Below, in pieces: positions 1-9,012 of a stretch of DNA of 32,769 nt. Where the stretch lies: NCBI GenBank assembly GCA_019120545.1, contig DWUX01000087.1:1-32769 (forward strand). The letters run 5' to 3'. Each line of letters opens with the position of its first letter. Position 1 is the first letter of the stretch. Source of the DNA: Candidatus Blautia stercoripullorum (GTDB lineage: Bacteria > Bacillota > Clostridia > Lachnospirales > Lachnospiraceae). The notes below the pieces were generated by a model. The model was not told where the DNA came from. It made no database searches and saw nothing but the letters and a program-made list of their open reading frames with translations. The translations under genes and the position numbers were made by a program.

Positions 1-31
1 TCTGTAACGGATTGAGTGGCTCTGAAGCCAC
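1..31 (-). CDS. Possible start of a CDS running off the left edge (GTG start, M-A-S-E-P-L-N-P-L-Q...)
   Basis: Minus strand reads AAGGGGGTGAGTATTCC-GTG-GCT-TCA-GAG-CCA-CTC-AAT-CCG-TTA-CAG: strong SD-like sequence 8 nt before GTG, open to the edge; only 10 codons visible. Confidence 0.35.
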   Translation of the reverse strand, partial: MASEPLNPLQ

Positions 32-164
32 GGAATACTCACCCCCTTGTGCTTTTTACAACATCCCTTCACCCTGTATCTCCGATTCTATTGTAGCACA
101 ATCCAGGCGGATCTGCCTCTAATCTTTACATTTAACTCTATAAATTTTGCCCGCAGGGACAAAT

Positions 165-216
165 TAGAAAAGGACAGCCCTGCAGGATATAAATTCTATC
201 CTGAAGGGCTATCCTT
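165..216 (-). terminator. Intrinsic terminator downstream of the GH25 lysozyme gene
   Basis: 19-bp stem with 2 mismatches (171-189 AGGACAGCCCTGCAGGATA / 197-215 TATCCTGAAGGGCTATCCT), 7-nt loop, TTTT tract following on the minus strand. Confidence 0.75.
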
Positions 217-229
217 AGATTATAAATTT

Positions 230-2218
230 CTATTTTTCATAATAAGCGTTTGCAGTGGATCCGGGAGCACTGCTTCCCTTAGGAAGAATCCGGATCTCAA
301 TTGCCTCCATACGTTTGGCATATCCGGAGGTACCTGCCGGCTCTCCATTCTTGGCCCATCCCAGCCAGCCGTAGGTCTGGGAATGTACCCGGTAATATAT
401 GTCATATTTCTGGCTCATCTCGCCTGTCAGCCGGATCTTCACCGCCTCCATACGTTTCTGTTCACCGGTAGTTCCTGCCTGGACGCCATTTGACACAAAG
501 TCCTGCCAGCCGTAAGTCTGTACATGGGTGCTATACTGGATATCACCGGAAAACGGCTGCTGGTTCAGCCGAATCTTCACTGCCTCTAACCGTTTCTGCT
601 CTCCGGTGGTTCCTGAAAGAGCGCCGTCTGCTACAAAATCCTGCCAGCCGTAGGTCTGCACATGAGAGCTGTATTCAACAGAAGCAGCCGGAATAACCTC
701 TTCTTCATTTTCCAGATAGGCGTCCTCTGTAGTTCCAGGCGCCTCTCCTCCTTTGGGTACTAACTGGATCTTAATTGCCTCCAGACGCTTAGCATATCCG
801 GAAGTGCCTGCCGGTTCTCCGTTCTTGGCCCATCCCAGCCAGCCAAAGGTCTGGGCGTGTACTGAGTAATAAATATCATAATTCTCAGCCGCAGCTCCCG
901 TAAGCTGGATTTTGATGGCTTCCAGTCTTTTGGCCTCTCCCGTAGTGCCGGCCACTGCCCCGTCAGAAACACAATCCTGCCAGCCGTAAGTCTGCACATG
1001 GGTGCTGTACTGGATGCCCCCTTCGGTACCGTTGCTCAAACGGATAGCAATAGCTTCCAGGCGCTTCTGTTCTCCGGTAGTCCCTGAAACAGCTCCGTCA
1101 GCGACCTCGTCCAGCCAGCCATAAGTCTGAGCATGAGTGCTGTACAGCACATGTCCCGGCTCCTCTGTGACTCCAGGAGTTGTATTGGCCCCATTATCTA
1201 TAAGAAAGTTTAAATCCACATTTCCATTGATCCCATCTACCTGGCCTGTGGAAGAACACTGCCATAAATCATATTCGCCCTGATAATCGCAGGTAGGATT
1301 CCACTGAGCCACCCATCTTGACCAGTTGTTAAAAACAGGATCTGTGAGATAATCATTCCACCAGTATAAGCTGGAATACACTCCGGTCTCATATCCGTTA
1401 TCTGTGATAATATTACAGAAGGTGGTGGCAATCTGAGTCTTCATACTGTCAGACAGCTCTAACGTAATATTATCCTCCAGGTCGTAATATACCGGATATG
1501 CAGGGTCATGTCCTTTCAGCAGACGAAGTACATGCTGGGCTTCGCTCTTAGCTTTTTCCAGGGTATCTGCATAAGAATACAGATATACGCCATAAGGAAT
1601 GCCAAGAGCTTCACAAGCCTCTACATTGGTTTTCCAGTAGTCGTCATCCTGGCTTTCCATATCCTGTCCATATCCGCAGCGGATAATGGCGAAATCAATA
1701 CCATCATTTTTTACCTTTTCCCAATCGATTTTTCCATTATGCTCGCTGACATCAATCCCCTTCATTACAGCGCCGGGGATCACTTCGCCGTTGCTGTTCA
1801 CAAACTGTCCGTCCACCTTTTCCCAGGCGTTGGGATCATCTGCATATGTACTCGGCATACTGACAGGCTGTCCATCAGAATATCTCCAGCTGTTTTCCGC
1901 TGAGGGGTCCGGATCCAGGGTCTGGTCTTCTGTAATCGAAGCGGTTTCTTCGCTGTCTTGAGTTTCTGGATCCTGAATTTCCGGAGTCTCTTCTGTCTCA
2001 GCCGCAGATTCCTCTTGTTCTTCCTGAGCAACCGGGGTTTCCATCTCCGAAAAGTCTTCCTGGGGTACTTCTTCTGAAACAGAAGTCTGTCCATCTTCAG
2101 AAACTATTTCCGCTGCAGACTCTTCTGCTCCATAGACAGCTGCCGGACTTGACAAAACACTTCCGCCCACCATAGAGAGGGACAAAGCAGCTGCCAGTAT
2201 TCTGTTCCACTTTTTCAT
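230..2218 (-). CDS. Secreted GH25 lysozyme with six C-terminal ChW-type repeats
   Basis: Signal peptide MKKWNRILAAALSLSMVGGSVLSSPAAVYGAEE; acidic linker; GH25 motifs MKGIDVSEHNGKIDWEKVK, FAIIRCGYG, YPVYYDLED, YDLWQCSS; six repeats of the type YSTHVQTYGWQDxVxxGxxAGTTGExKRLEAIKIxL; SD AGGAAGGAG. Confidence 0.93.
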   Translation of the reverse strand: MKKWNRILAAALSLSMVGGSVLSSPAAVYGAEESAAEIVSEDGQTSVSEEVPQEDFSEMETPVAQEEQEESAAETEETPEIQDPETQDSEETASITEDQTLDPDPSAENSWRYSDGQPVSMPSTYADDPNAWEKVDGQFVNSNGEVIPGAVMKGIDVSEHNGKIDWEKVKNDGIDFAIIRCGYGQDMESQDDDYWKTNVEACEALGIPYGVYLYSYADTLEKAKSEAQHVLRLLKGHDPAYPVYYDLEDNITLELSDSMKTQIATTFCNIITDNGYETGVYSSLYWWNDYLTDPVFNNWSRWVAQWNPTCDYQGEYDLWQCSSTGQVDGINGNVDLNFLIDNGANTTPGVTEEPGHVLYSTHAQTYGWLDEVADGAVSGTTGEQKRLEAIAIRLSNGTEGGIQYSTHVQTYGWQDCVSDGAVAGTTGEAKRLEAIKIQLTGAAAENYDIYYSVHAQTFGWLGWAKNGEPAGTSGYAKRLEAIKIQLVPKGGEAPGTTEDAYLENEEEVIPAASVEYSSHVQTYGWQDFVADGALSGTTGEQKRLEAVKIRLNQQPFSGDIQYSTHVQTYGWQDFVSNGVQAGTTGEQKRMEAVKIRLTGEMSQKYDIYYRVHSQTYGWLGWAKNGEPAGTSGYAKRMEAIEIRILPKGSSAPGSTANAYYEK
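233..1150 (-). repeat. Six ChW-like protein repeats arranged as two copies of a three-repeat supermodule
   Basis: Approximate repeat bounds: 1016-1150, 875-1015, 680-874, 542-679, 401-541, 233-400; repeats 3 and 6 share the variant GWLGWAKNGEPAGTSGYAKRxEAIxIxxxPKGxxAPGxTxxAY. Confidence 0.85.
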
Positions 2219-2263
2219 TAACGAACTCCTTCCTGAAAATTTAAGTTGACATTACACCCTTTG

Positions 2264-2292
2264 ATTATAAGCTTTCCCTGTATAATTATCAA
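2264..2292 (-). promoter_or_regulatory. Sigma-A-type promoter for the GH25 gene
   Basis: Minus strand TTGATA (2292-2287), 17-nt spacer, TATAAT (2269-2264). Confidence 0.8.
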
Positions 2293-2351
2293 CTGCTTTC
2301 TTTCCTGGCTTTCTGCTGGAAATTTATGGAAAGCTGAATTTCTGCACAGAT

Positions 2352-2394
2352 ACAAAAATAAGGCTTCCTGCAGATTTCTCTGCAGAAAGCCTTA
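2352..2394 (-). terminator. Intrinsic terminator downstream of the transglutaminase-like gene
   Basis: 15-bp stem 2359-2373/2380-2394 (TAAGGCTTTCTGCAG...CTGCAGGAAGCCTTA on minus, one G-U), 6-nt loop, followed by TTTTTG. Confidence 0.85.
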
Positions 2395-2418
2395 CTGTAA
2401 GATCAAAGATCTTTTTAA

Positions 2419-5400
2419 TTATTTAGCCTTAGCATATACATAATCACTGCCCACACCAACAGTAACATTTCCATTGCTATCTGTCTTATATGGATATACC
2501 CAGTAATAATTGTACTCTGTAGCAGATGCTTTTGTATCTGTGTACTTCATACCTGTTGTAGTCATACCAATAGATTCATAAGCTCCGCCTGCTCTACGTC
2601 CGTAGATCAGATATCCATCAGCATCACTGGTATCATTCCATGTCAGTTCAACGCCTCCTTCTACAGAAGTCGCCTTAAAGTCTGTAATGGAAGTAGATGC
2701 GGCCCTGCCATATACATACTGCGGGCATCTTCCTGGTATCATTTTTCCATCGTCATTTGTATGATATGGGAATACCCAGTAGAAGCTCCATTCAGTGCTG
2801 GAAGCTCCTTTATCTTTAAACTGTGTGCGGCCATCATTTACCATACCAATGTAGGAATAGGATCCGCCATTCTTAATACCGTAAACCAGATAGCCCTCTG
2901 CATCATTGCTCATAGTCCAAGATAACAGAACACCGTCATTCACAGAGGTAGCTTTCAGGTTCTTAACAGGTGCTGTAACACCCATACCATATACATATTT
3001 CGGGCAGCGTCCTTCGATGACATTTCCTTCACTGTCCTGAACATATGGGAATACCCAGTAGAAGCTATAGTCTGTATCCAGGGCTTCTTTATCTGTGTAA
3101 GATGTTACATCTTCACCAACTACGTAGCCAATCACTCCATCGTATACATCATTCTGTTTTCTGCAGATCAGGTAACCGTCAGCACCCTCAGATGCCTGCC
3201 AGCTGATTCTTACTTTCTGTTTACCGGCAGATGTCGCAGTTAAACCTTCAACTGGAGCAACTGCATCGTTGTTAACCGCTCCGCATTTAATACAGGTATA
3301 GTCTTCATACTCGCAGTTTTCTACTTCGTTGAGGTCACAGTTATTGCAGGTTACAGTGTGTGTGCCGTCTCCGTTGTCTTTGTATACATAGTCATGACCC
3401 TTTGCAGGAATCACTTCTTCTTTCGTATCTGTATAAGTTTTTTCACCCATTGTATAGGTGGCTGTATATACGCTCTTTCCATCTTCTGTGCAGGTAGCCT
3501 CTGTTGTCTCAGGTGTTACAGTGCAGTCTTCCTCAACAGTAGTTCCGCAGTTTGCACACTTAAGTGTGATCTTGCAGGTGCTGTAATCATCTGCCCATGT
3601 AAAGGTAGGCTCGCCATATACATGTTCTCCTGCAGGAATTTCTACAGCTTCCTCTGTGGTGTACTCTTTGCCATCAAATTCACAGGTTGCTGTGTAAGTG
3701 ATAGTTCCGCCTGCTGCACAATCAAAACCTTCATTATCACTTGTCACTTCACACTCTACAGTCTGAACCGGATTCTCGATGCCCTGGAGACAGTCAAGGT
3801 TCTGAACACTGCATACTACACAGCCGAATTCTGCTGTACAGCTACTATGATCTTCTGACCATGTAAAAGTAGGATCCCCATAGATATGTACTCCTGCTTC
3901 TTCTCCCTCATCTAATTCTGATTTAGCGTCTAAGCAGCTTGCGCAGATATATACAGTTTCTGTATTAAAGTTGCCTTCATCATCTTTTGTATAATGCTGG
4001 TCTTCCATCTGAATATAGTGATGTCCTAAAGCTTCTTTAATATCTGTACGCTCTGTACCAGGCTCGATCATTCCGCATTCTGTACAGCGGCTTTCTGTAA
4101 AGCCTTCTCTTCCGCAGCTTGGAGCAACAGTTACATCTTCATAAGTATGATCGCTGCCAGTCAGATGAGACATTGCAATAGTGTCTACAAAATTAGCGCT
4201 CCACATGAACTCGTCATTGTCGTTAATTTCATTGTTGTAGTTGAAGTAGCTGTTATATCCAGGATTATAGTTTGTTTCCTGATAAGCATAGCCCAGATTT
4301 TCTGTATCTTCCATGCTTGTCTTTCCTGAAATCCAGCCATAGTTTGTTGCAACAGATACATACATATTTCCATCGTCTTTGATCGTCATAGATGCGATAG
4401 GATTGTTGTATACTGTCAGATCTACATCTTCGCTGTCATTAGGAACTACGCTGAAGCCCATTCCGCCCAGTGCCACAGATAAGTCTCTGTGTGCGCTTAC
4501 CTTATTGTACTCAATAACTTTTGCAACCTCTCCTGTTGAAAGATTATAGGAAAGGATACAATTTGAAATATTGAAGTAGAATACTCCATTATAAACAGAT
4601 CCGGAAATTGCCACAGATGGGAATTTTTCCTGATAGTCCAGATGCTCTTCATACAGTTCCTTGATCAGGGAGTTTTCTTCCATCTCTCCAGTTTCAGGAT
4701 TAAGGACAGTGCCGTCTACAAAATTCACTAATGTTGTAAATTCATTAGCTGTATCAGCAGAATCTCCATCTCTGCAAACTAACTGATAGTCAGAATCTCC
4801 CATCAAGTCTTCATATCCTGCTCTGGAAGAAGCCTGAGAAGCTGTATTTCCTCCCATTCCGCCGTACTGATTCATCTGTTCGATCAGATCTGTGGAATCA
4901 TAGAAGTAATAGTAATCGCCATCTACTACATCTACAGGGCTCTTTACATAAGCGATCCAGGATTTCTGATAAGTCTCGTCTGTCGCGATATTCTCATATA
5001 AAGTATCCAGTGATTTGTAATATCCATCATAAAGCTCACGGACTGTAGGATCACTGATCATGAAATACATGTGGTTCATGTTTCCGTCTGTCTCTACACG
5101 TTCACGGATCATACATTCAATATAAATGTCTGTATAACATGGATCCACGTAATACCATTTGTCATCAACCTTTACTGCGTTCCAGTAATGGTCAGAGCCG
5201 AAATTCTCCTGTGGCTCACCGAACATGGTAACAGTTGCATCATAGGTGATACGCACATAGTCTACCATATACGCTGCATCCGGATCCCATTCCTTCACTT
5301 CTACAGTAACAGGATTTCCTTCTGCATCCAGAGTCTGAACTCCATTTTCATCAGCAGCCTGCTCAGTTTTGGTCACATAGTTCAGTTCTTCCTTTGTCTT

Positions 5401-6570
5401 CCAGCTGCCGTCTGCATTTTTATAGATTTCAGGGAACGCCCACTGTACCAGGTATGTATAAGCATTGGCATATCCCAGACAAACGCCTTTTTTCAGGCAC
5501 AGAGGTCCGAACTGATTGCCTTCCCACAGTCCCAGGATATTGGAATCAATCCCAGTATCTACTGGTTCCGGAGCTTCCATATTCATGATATAGGCCATAT
5601 CGAAGTTAGCCCAGTCTGCCAGCCAGTCGTTCAGCACCAGCAGTTTTTCCACTGTGCTCATGCTGTCATCCAGATGGCTGAGAGCCTGATCCTTTGCTGC
5701 TAAGAGTGATTCACCAAACTGATCTACTGCAGCCCTGTTTCCCTGATCAAACATCTGAACTGAGCCATAAAGCATCTCAAAAGTGACTGTGCCGTCTTCA
5801 ATCTGCTCTTCAGTCATTCCAGTAATTACCAGAAGAGAGCCCAAAGGTCCCCAATCTGAATCGCCAAGCTCCTTCTGAGTAAAGAACGGTGTCCGAATTC
5901 CGAAATAATCCGGCTCACTTTCTACATACTCCAGATAGCTGGCATATGCATCTAACACCTGCTGTTTCTGCTCATCGGTCATTGGGATAGGACCTTCCTG
6001 GCTGCCCTGTTCTCCTTCTCCATCAGAGAGTTCGTCCAACTCCTGGGCAACTGCCTTTAATTCCGGGTCCATGGAGATGGTCATAGTCTCAACCTGACCT
6101 TCTTCATTTTCTACAAATTCTGTATCAACAAGTGTTGTCGCATTGCTTTCAGTTAAAACTTCGTCAGTTACAGTTGCAGCTTCCTCCTCCTGAAGTGAAA
6201 ACTCAGAAAGATTTACAGCTGTGCTCTCATAGTCCTGGAAGATTGCCTTCCTGATGTACTCTTTCAGAGCTTCCCAGTCAATGGATCTGGCCTGAAGGGA
6301 GGCCTCTACTGCCTGAGCCTCTGCCGCCTGTTCTTCTGCTGAAGCTTCCGGCTGCTCCGCTTCTTCTGAGTCCTGGGCTGCTGCCTCTGCAGTTTCTTCA
6401 GGCTGAACAGATTCTTCAGCCGGTTCAGCAGCTGCTTCTGTTTGTTCTTCCTGTGTAGCACCGGCAGTCTCTGCATTCTCGGGTGCTGCAGTAACAGAGG
6501 ATGGGAATACGCTGACTACCATCGCCGCTGACAGCATCGCCGCAAGGATTTTCCTGATGCCCTTTTTCAT
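2419..6570 (-). CDS. Large secreted transglutaminase-like protein with CxxC-rich modules and three C-terminal FN3-like repeats
   Basis: ORF track starts at a TTG (6591); ATG at 6570 with AGAAGG SD gives signal peptide MKKGIRKILAAMLSAAMVVSVFPSSVTAA. Transglutaminase-like Cys-His-Asp context: KKGVCLGYANAYTYL, DHYWNAVKVDDKWYYVDPCYTD. Confidence 0.85.
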   Translation of the reverse strand: MKKGIRKILAAMLSAAMVVSVFPSSVTAAPENAETAGATQEEQTEAAAEPAEESVQPEETAEAAAQDSEEAEQPEASAEEQAAEAQAVEASLQARSIDWEALKEYIRKAIFQDYESTAVNLSEFSLQEEEAATVTDEVLTESNATTLVDTEFVENEEGQVETMTISMDPELKAVAQELDELSDGEGEQGSQEGPIPMTDEQKQQVLDAYASYLEYVESEPDYFGIRTPFFTQKELGDSDWGPLGSLLVITGMTEEQIEDGTVTFEMLYGSVQMFDQGNRAAVDQFGESLLAAKDQALSHLDDSMSTVEKLLVLNDWLADWANFDMAYIMNMEAPEPVDTGIDSNILGLWEGNQFGPLCLKKGVCLGYANAYTYLVQWAFPEIYKNADGSWKTKEELNYVTKTEQAADENGVQTLDAEGNPVTVEVKEWDPDAAYMVDYVRITYDATVTMFGEPQENFGSDHYWNAVKVDDKWYYVDPCYTDIYIECMIRERVETDGNMNHMYFMISDPTVRELYDGYYKSLDTLYENIATDETYQKSWIAYVKSPVDVVDGDYYYFYDSTDLIEQMNQYGGMGGNTASQASSRAGYEDLMGDSDYQLVCRDGDSADTANEFTTLVNFVDGTVLNPETGEMEENSLIKELYEEHLDYQEKFPSVAISGSVYNGVFYFNISNCILSYNLSTGEVAKVIEYNKVSAHRDLSVALGGMGFSVVPNDSEDVDLTVYNNPIASMTIKDDGNMYVSVATNYGWISGKTSMEDTENLGYAYQETNYNPGYNSYFNYNNEINDNDEFMWSANFVDTIAMSHLTGSDHTYEDVTVAPSCGREGFTESRCTECGMIEPGTERTDIKEALGHHYIQMEDQHYTKDDEGNFNTETVYICASCLDAKSELDEGEEAGVHIYGDPTFTWSEDHSSCTAEFGCVVCSVQNLDCLQGIENPVQTVECEVTSDNEGFDCAAGGTITYTATCEFDGKEYTTEEAVEIPAGEHVYGEPTFTWADDYSTCKITLKCANCGTTVEEDCTVTPETTEATCTEDGKSVYTATYTMGEKTYTDTKEEVIPAKGHDYVYKDNGDGTHTVTCNNCDLNEVENCEYEDYTCIKCGAVNNDAVAPVEGLTATSAGKQKVRISWQASEGADGYLICRKQNDVYDGVIGYVVGEDVTSYTDKEALDTDYSFYWVFPYVQDSEGNVIEGRCPKYVYGMGVTAPVKNLKATSVNDGVLLSWTMSNDAEGYLVYGIKNGGSYSYIGMVNDGRTQFKDKGASSTEWSFYWVFPYHTNDDGKMIPGRCPQYVYGRAASTSITDFKATSVEGGVELTWNDTSDADGYLIYGRRAGGAYESIGMTTTGMKYTDTKASATEYNYYWVYPYKTDSNGNVTVGVGSDYVYAKAK
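2422..3255 (-). repeat. Three ~90-aa FN3-like repeats at the C-terminus of the transglutaminase-like protein
   Basis: Repeated V.(G/N/D)(L/F).ATS....V.(L/I)(S/T)W....(D/E)GYL(I/V).(G/R)...(Y)xYWV(F/Y)PY......(V/M)..G....YVY pattern. Confidence 0.8.
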
Positions 6571-6639
6571 TCTCTTACCTTCTTTCTTCAAAAACTTTCT
6601 TGTTTAAACATGGGGGAGTCCCAAGTTTCAAACATCTTA

Positions 6640-6668
6640 AATATAGCTCAAATCTAAAACGAAATCAA
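6640..6668 (-). promoter_or_regulatory. Sigma-A-type promoter for the transglutaminase-like gene
   Basis: Minus strand TTGATT (6668-6663), 17-nt spacer, TATATT (6645-6640). Confidence 0.72.
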
Positions 6669-6732
6669 CTATTTATTTATTATTTATTAAAAAATTCTTA
6701 ACTCTCTTTAGAATTATTTGAAATGCTGCATA

Positions 6733-6758
6733 TAAAAAACGCCGCACTTCAGCGGCGT
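6733..6758 (-). terminator. Intrinsic terminator at the end of the polysaccharide operon
   Basis: Minus strand ACGCCGC-TGAAGT-GCGGCGT followed by TTTTTATA, six nt after the stop codon of the last operon gene. Confidence 0.9.
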
Positions 6759-6763
6759 AATTT

Positions 6764-8020
6764 TTAATCTTTTCTTATGATTATAAAAACCGTCATTCCT
6801 GCGAATAAAACTGCGATTCCCGAAACAATCAGAGCATAAAATATTGAAATCCCTAATAGTCCGGCTTGATTCACTATGTACTTTCCTAACAGGACAAAAA
6901 TAGCGGATCCTATAAAATATCCCCAAATAAGCCAATTCTGATATCTGGTAACTGTTATGATCATCTGAAAGAAATTAACGAAAGCCAGCATTCCGCCTGC
7001 TATCAGCAGAATCACCAGTTCATTTTTATAGCCTGCTAAATTTACTCCATAAATCAATGACAAAACAGGGATTCCCAGAAAATAGCCTCCTGTTATGGCA
7101 AAAAGAGTTAAAACTAATATAAGTGCAGCTTGCTTCAGTATGATTCTGATTAGTTCCTGAATTCTTCCGTCGTTCCAGATAATCGCGATTTTATGGATAA
7201 TAGGCTGATAAACAAACTGGCTCATTAGGCCTATTACAAAAACCGGCATAAAAATATAGTTAAAGCAGGCTTGTTCTTCGCTGTTTAATATTGTATCAAT
7301 GGCATATTTAGGCGCGTTTCCTATATACATTACAAGTGAAGATGACAAAAATAATGGAAAACACTCTTTACCTAGCCGGAATATATTTTTTATATCCTGT
7401 TCTTTTTTTTCACTGCTAAAGTTTTCTAAAGCAATATGGTTCAAGTATAGAAACAGTAGCAAGGATATCACAAATGTACCCGCGGCAGTAATAATCAGAT
7501 CCTGAAAAATGTAATATAGGGTCAAAAAAGCGATAATATAGATTAGCATACGTACAGCGAGTACTTTTCCAGCTATATCCAAATGGTTTTTCTGTTGTAG
7601 CATCCCATGAAGGACGTCTTCAAATGCATCAATTATTTTTGTAAAACCGATCAAGATAACGACTATACTTTTATAATAACTATAATTTCCTGTGCCATAA
7701 CAGTATCCCACGTAAGCGCAGAGTACTATAATAGACGCAAGGGTAGTAACAGCTCTCCAGTTTCTATATGTCTGAAAGCTATATTTTTCATGAACATCCG
7801 ACGCCTGAAACTGCCGGATTCCATATCTTGACACTGTCATAATAAGGTTTGCTATAGCAAAAGCTATTGTAAATATTCCTGCATCCAGAATTGGATCTAT
7901 TCTGGAAATCAGCATCAAAATAAACACCGTTTGAAATGCATTGAGCATGGACGCACAAGTATTCCAAATGAAAGCAGACTTCTGAACATCAGCGGAATTA
8001 CATATAAATCTTCTCAACAT
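6764..8020 (-). CDS. Polytopic Wzx/MATE-like polysaccharide flippase (second flippase of the locus)
   Basis: 418 aa, ~12 hydrophobic segments; N-terminus KSAFIWNTCASMLNAFQTVFILMLISR typical of polysaccharide exporters. Confidence 0.75.
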   Translation of the reverse strand: MLRRFICNSADVQKSAFIWNTCASMLNAFQTVFILMLISRIDPILDAGIFTIAFAIANLIMTVSRYGIRQFQASDVHEKYSFQTYRNWRAVTTLASIIVLCAYVGYCYGTGNYSYYKSIVVILIGFTKIIDAFEDVLHGMLQQKNHLDIAGKVLAVRMLIYIIAFLTLYYIFQDLIITAAGTFVISLLLFLYLNHIALENFSSEKKEQDIKNIFRLGKECFPLFLSSSLVMYIGNAPKYAIDTILNSEEQACFNYIFMPVFVIGLMSQFVYQPIIHKIAIIWNDGRIQELIRIILKQAALILVLTLFAITGGYFLGIPVLSLIYGVNLAGYKNELVILLIAGGMLAFVNFFQMIITVTRYQNWLIWGYFIGSAIFVLLGKYIVNQAGLLGISIFYALIVSGIAVLFAGMTVFIIIRKD

Positions 8021-8046
8021 TTCTCCTCGATTCTGGTCAGCTTACA

Positions 8047-8994
8047 CTACGGCCTTTCTTTCTTGTCTTCTGATTTTACAATGTCCTTGATAACATACTG
8101 AGGTGTTTCATTGATACACATATAAATTCTTCCAATGTATTCACCGATCAGCCCCATGAAGATGAGTATAACTCCGCCGATCAAAAGATTGACGGCCATT
8201 AATGAACTCCACCCTACCTGTATATTCGCTACAACCAATTTTCGGATGATAGTGATAATTGCGGTTAACACTCCCACCCCGGCAAAACCAAAACCTACAC
8301 CTACCGCTACACGCAAAGGCTTAATGGAAAAAGCAGTAAAACCATTGAGCCATAATTTTAATAGCTTTTTAATATTATATCCTGAATGTCCGCTTGCTCT
8401 TACTCTTTGCTCAATATCAATGTTCCCGACATTTTGCGTAGTTCTTAAAATTATTCCAGATATATATGGATATGGCTGTCTATATTTCACCATTTCATCA
8501 ACAATATATCTTCTTGCCATAAAAAAAGCCGCCATATAAGTTCCTTTGGGCTTTTCAATAAGCCAATCCGACATTTTTCTATTTAATACGGAGCCCAGTC
8601 TTCTAAAAGCAGATGGCTGATTCCGTTCAATATATCTGGCACATACCACATCATAGCCCTTTTTGATTTCATCAAGGAAATCAAAAACCCTTCCTACCGG
8701 AGTCTGTCCATCATCATCTGAAGTCATTATATAATCGCCTGATACATAATTCAGTCCGGCTAAGAGAGCGTTCGGCTGTCCAACATTTTTTGCAAGGTCA
8801 ATAGCAATAAGATTACTCCTTTTTTGGGCAATACTTTTTATCACCTCTGCAGTATTGTCTTTTGAGCAGTCATTTACTAAAATAATTTCATATTCAATCT
8901 CTTGCCTTTGCTTCATAGCATCATCAATTTCTTGAATTACTTTGCTGATATTCTTAGATGAATTATAACAGGGAATCACAAACGAAATTTTCAT
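8047..8994 (-). CDS. GT2 glycosyltransferase with C-terminal TM segments, GtrB/DPM1-like (polyprenyl-phosphate sugar transferase)
   Basis: ISFVIPCYNSSKNISKVIQEI, DYIMTSDDDGQTP, two C-terminal TM helices, GEYIGRIYMCINETPQYVI; SD GGAGG. Confidence 0.88.
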   Translation of the reverse strand: MKISFVIPCYNSSKNISKVIQEIDDAMKQRQEIEYEIILVNDCSKDNTAEVIKSIAQKRSNLIAIDLAKNVGQPNALLAGLNYVSGDYIMTSDDDGQTPVGRVFDFLDEIKKGYDVVCARYIERNQPSAFRRLGSVLNRKMSDWLIEKPKGTYMAAFFMARRYIVDEMVKYRQPYPYISGIILRTTQNVGNIDIEQRVRASGHSGYNIKKLLKLWLNGFTAFSIKPLRVAVGVGFGFAGVGVLTAIITIIRKLVVANIQVGWSSLMAVNLLIGGVILIFMGLIGEYIGRIYMCINETPQYVIKDIVKSEDKKERP

Positions 8995-9012
8995 TTTTCA
9001 CACTTATCCTCC

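Noticed and set aside
47-493. 148-aa plus-strand ORF spanning the GH25 terminator
   Set aside because: Crosses a strong terminator hairpin and the antisense of ChW repeats; no coding signal.
233-1150. Regularly spaced repeats as a possible CRISPR array
   Set aside because: Period is ~135-195 bp, repeats are degenerate and in frame, and encode ChW protein repeats.
3358-3858. 166-aa Cys-rich plus-strand ORF
   Set aside because: Antisense shadow of the CxxC/Thr-rich coding region on the minus strand.
5071-5703. 210-aa plus-strand ORF
   Set aside because: Antisense to the well-supported transglutaminase-like gene; low-complexity hydrophobic/His/Cys-rich composition, no SD or recognisable domain.
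6601-6610. TGTTTAAACA palindrome in the transglutaminase-gene leader
   Set aside because: A single 10-bp A/T-rich palindrome with no second site; too likely by chance to report as an operator.
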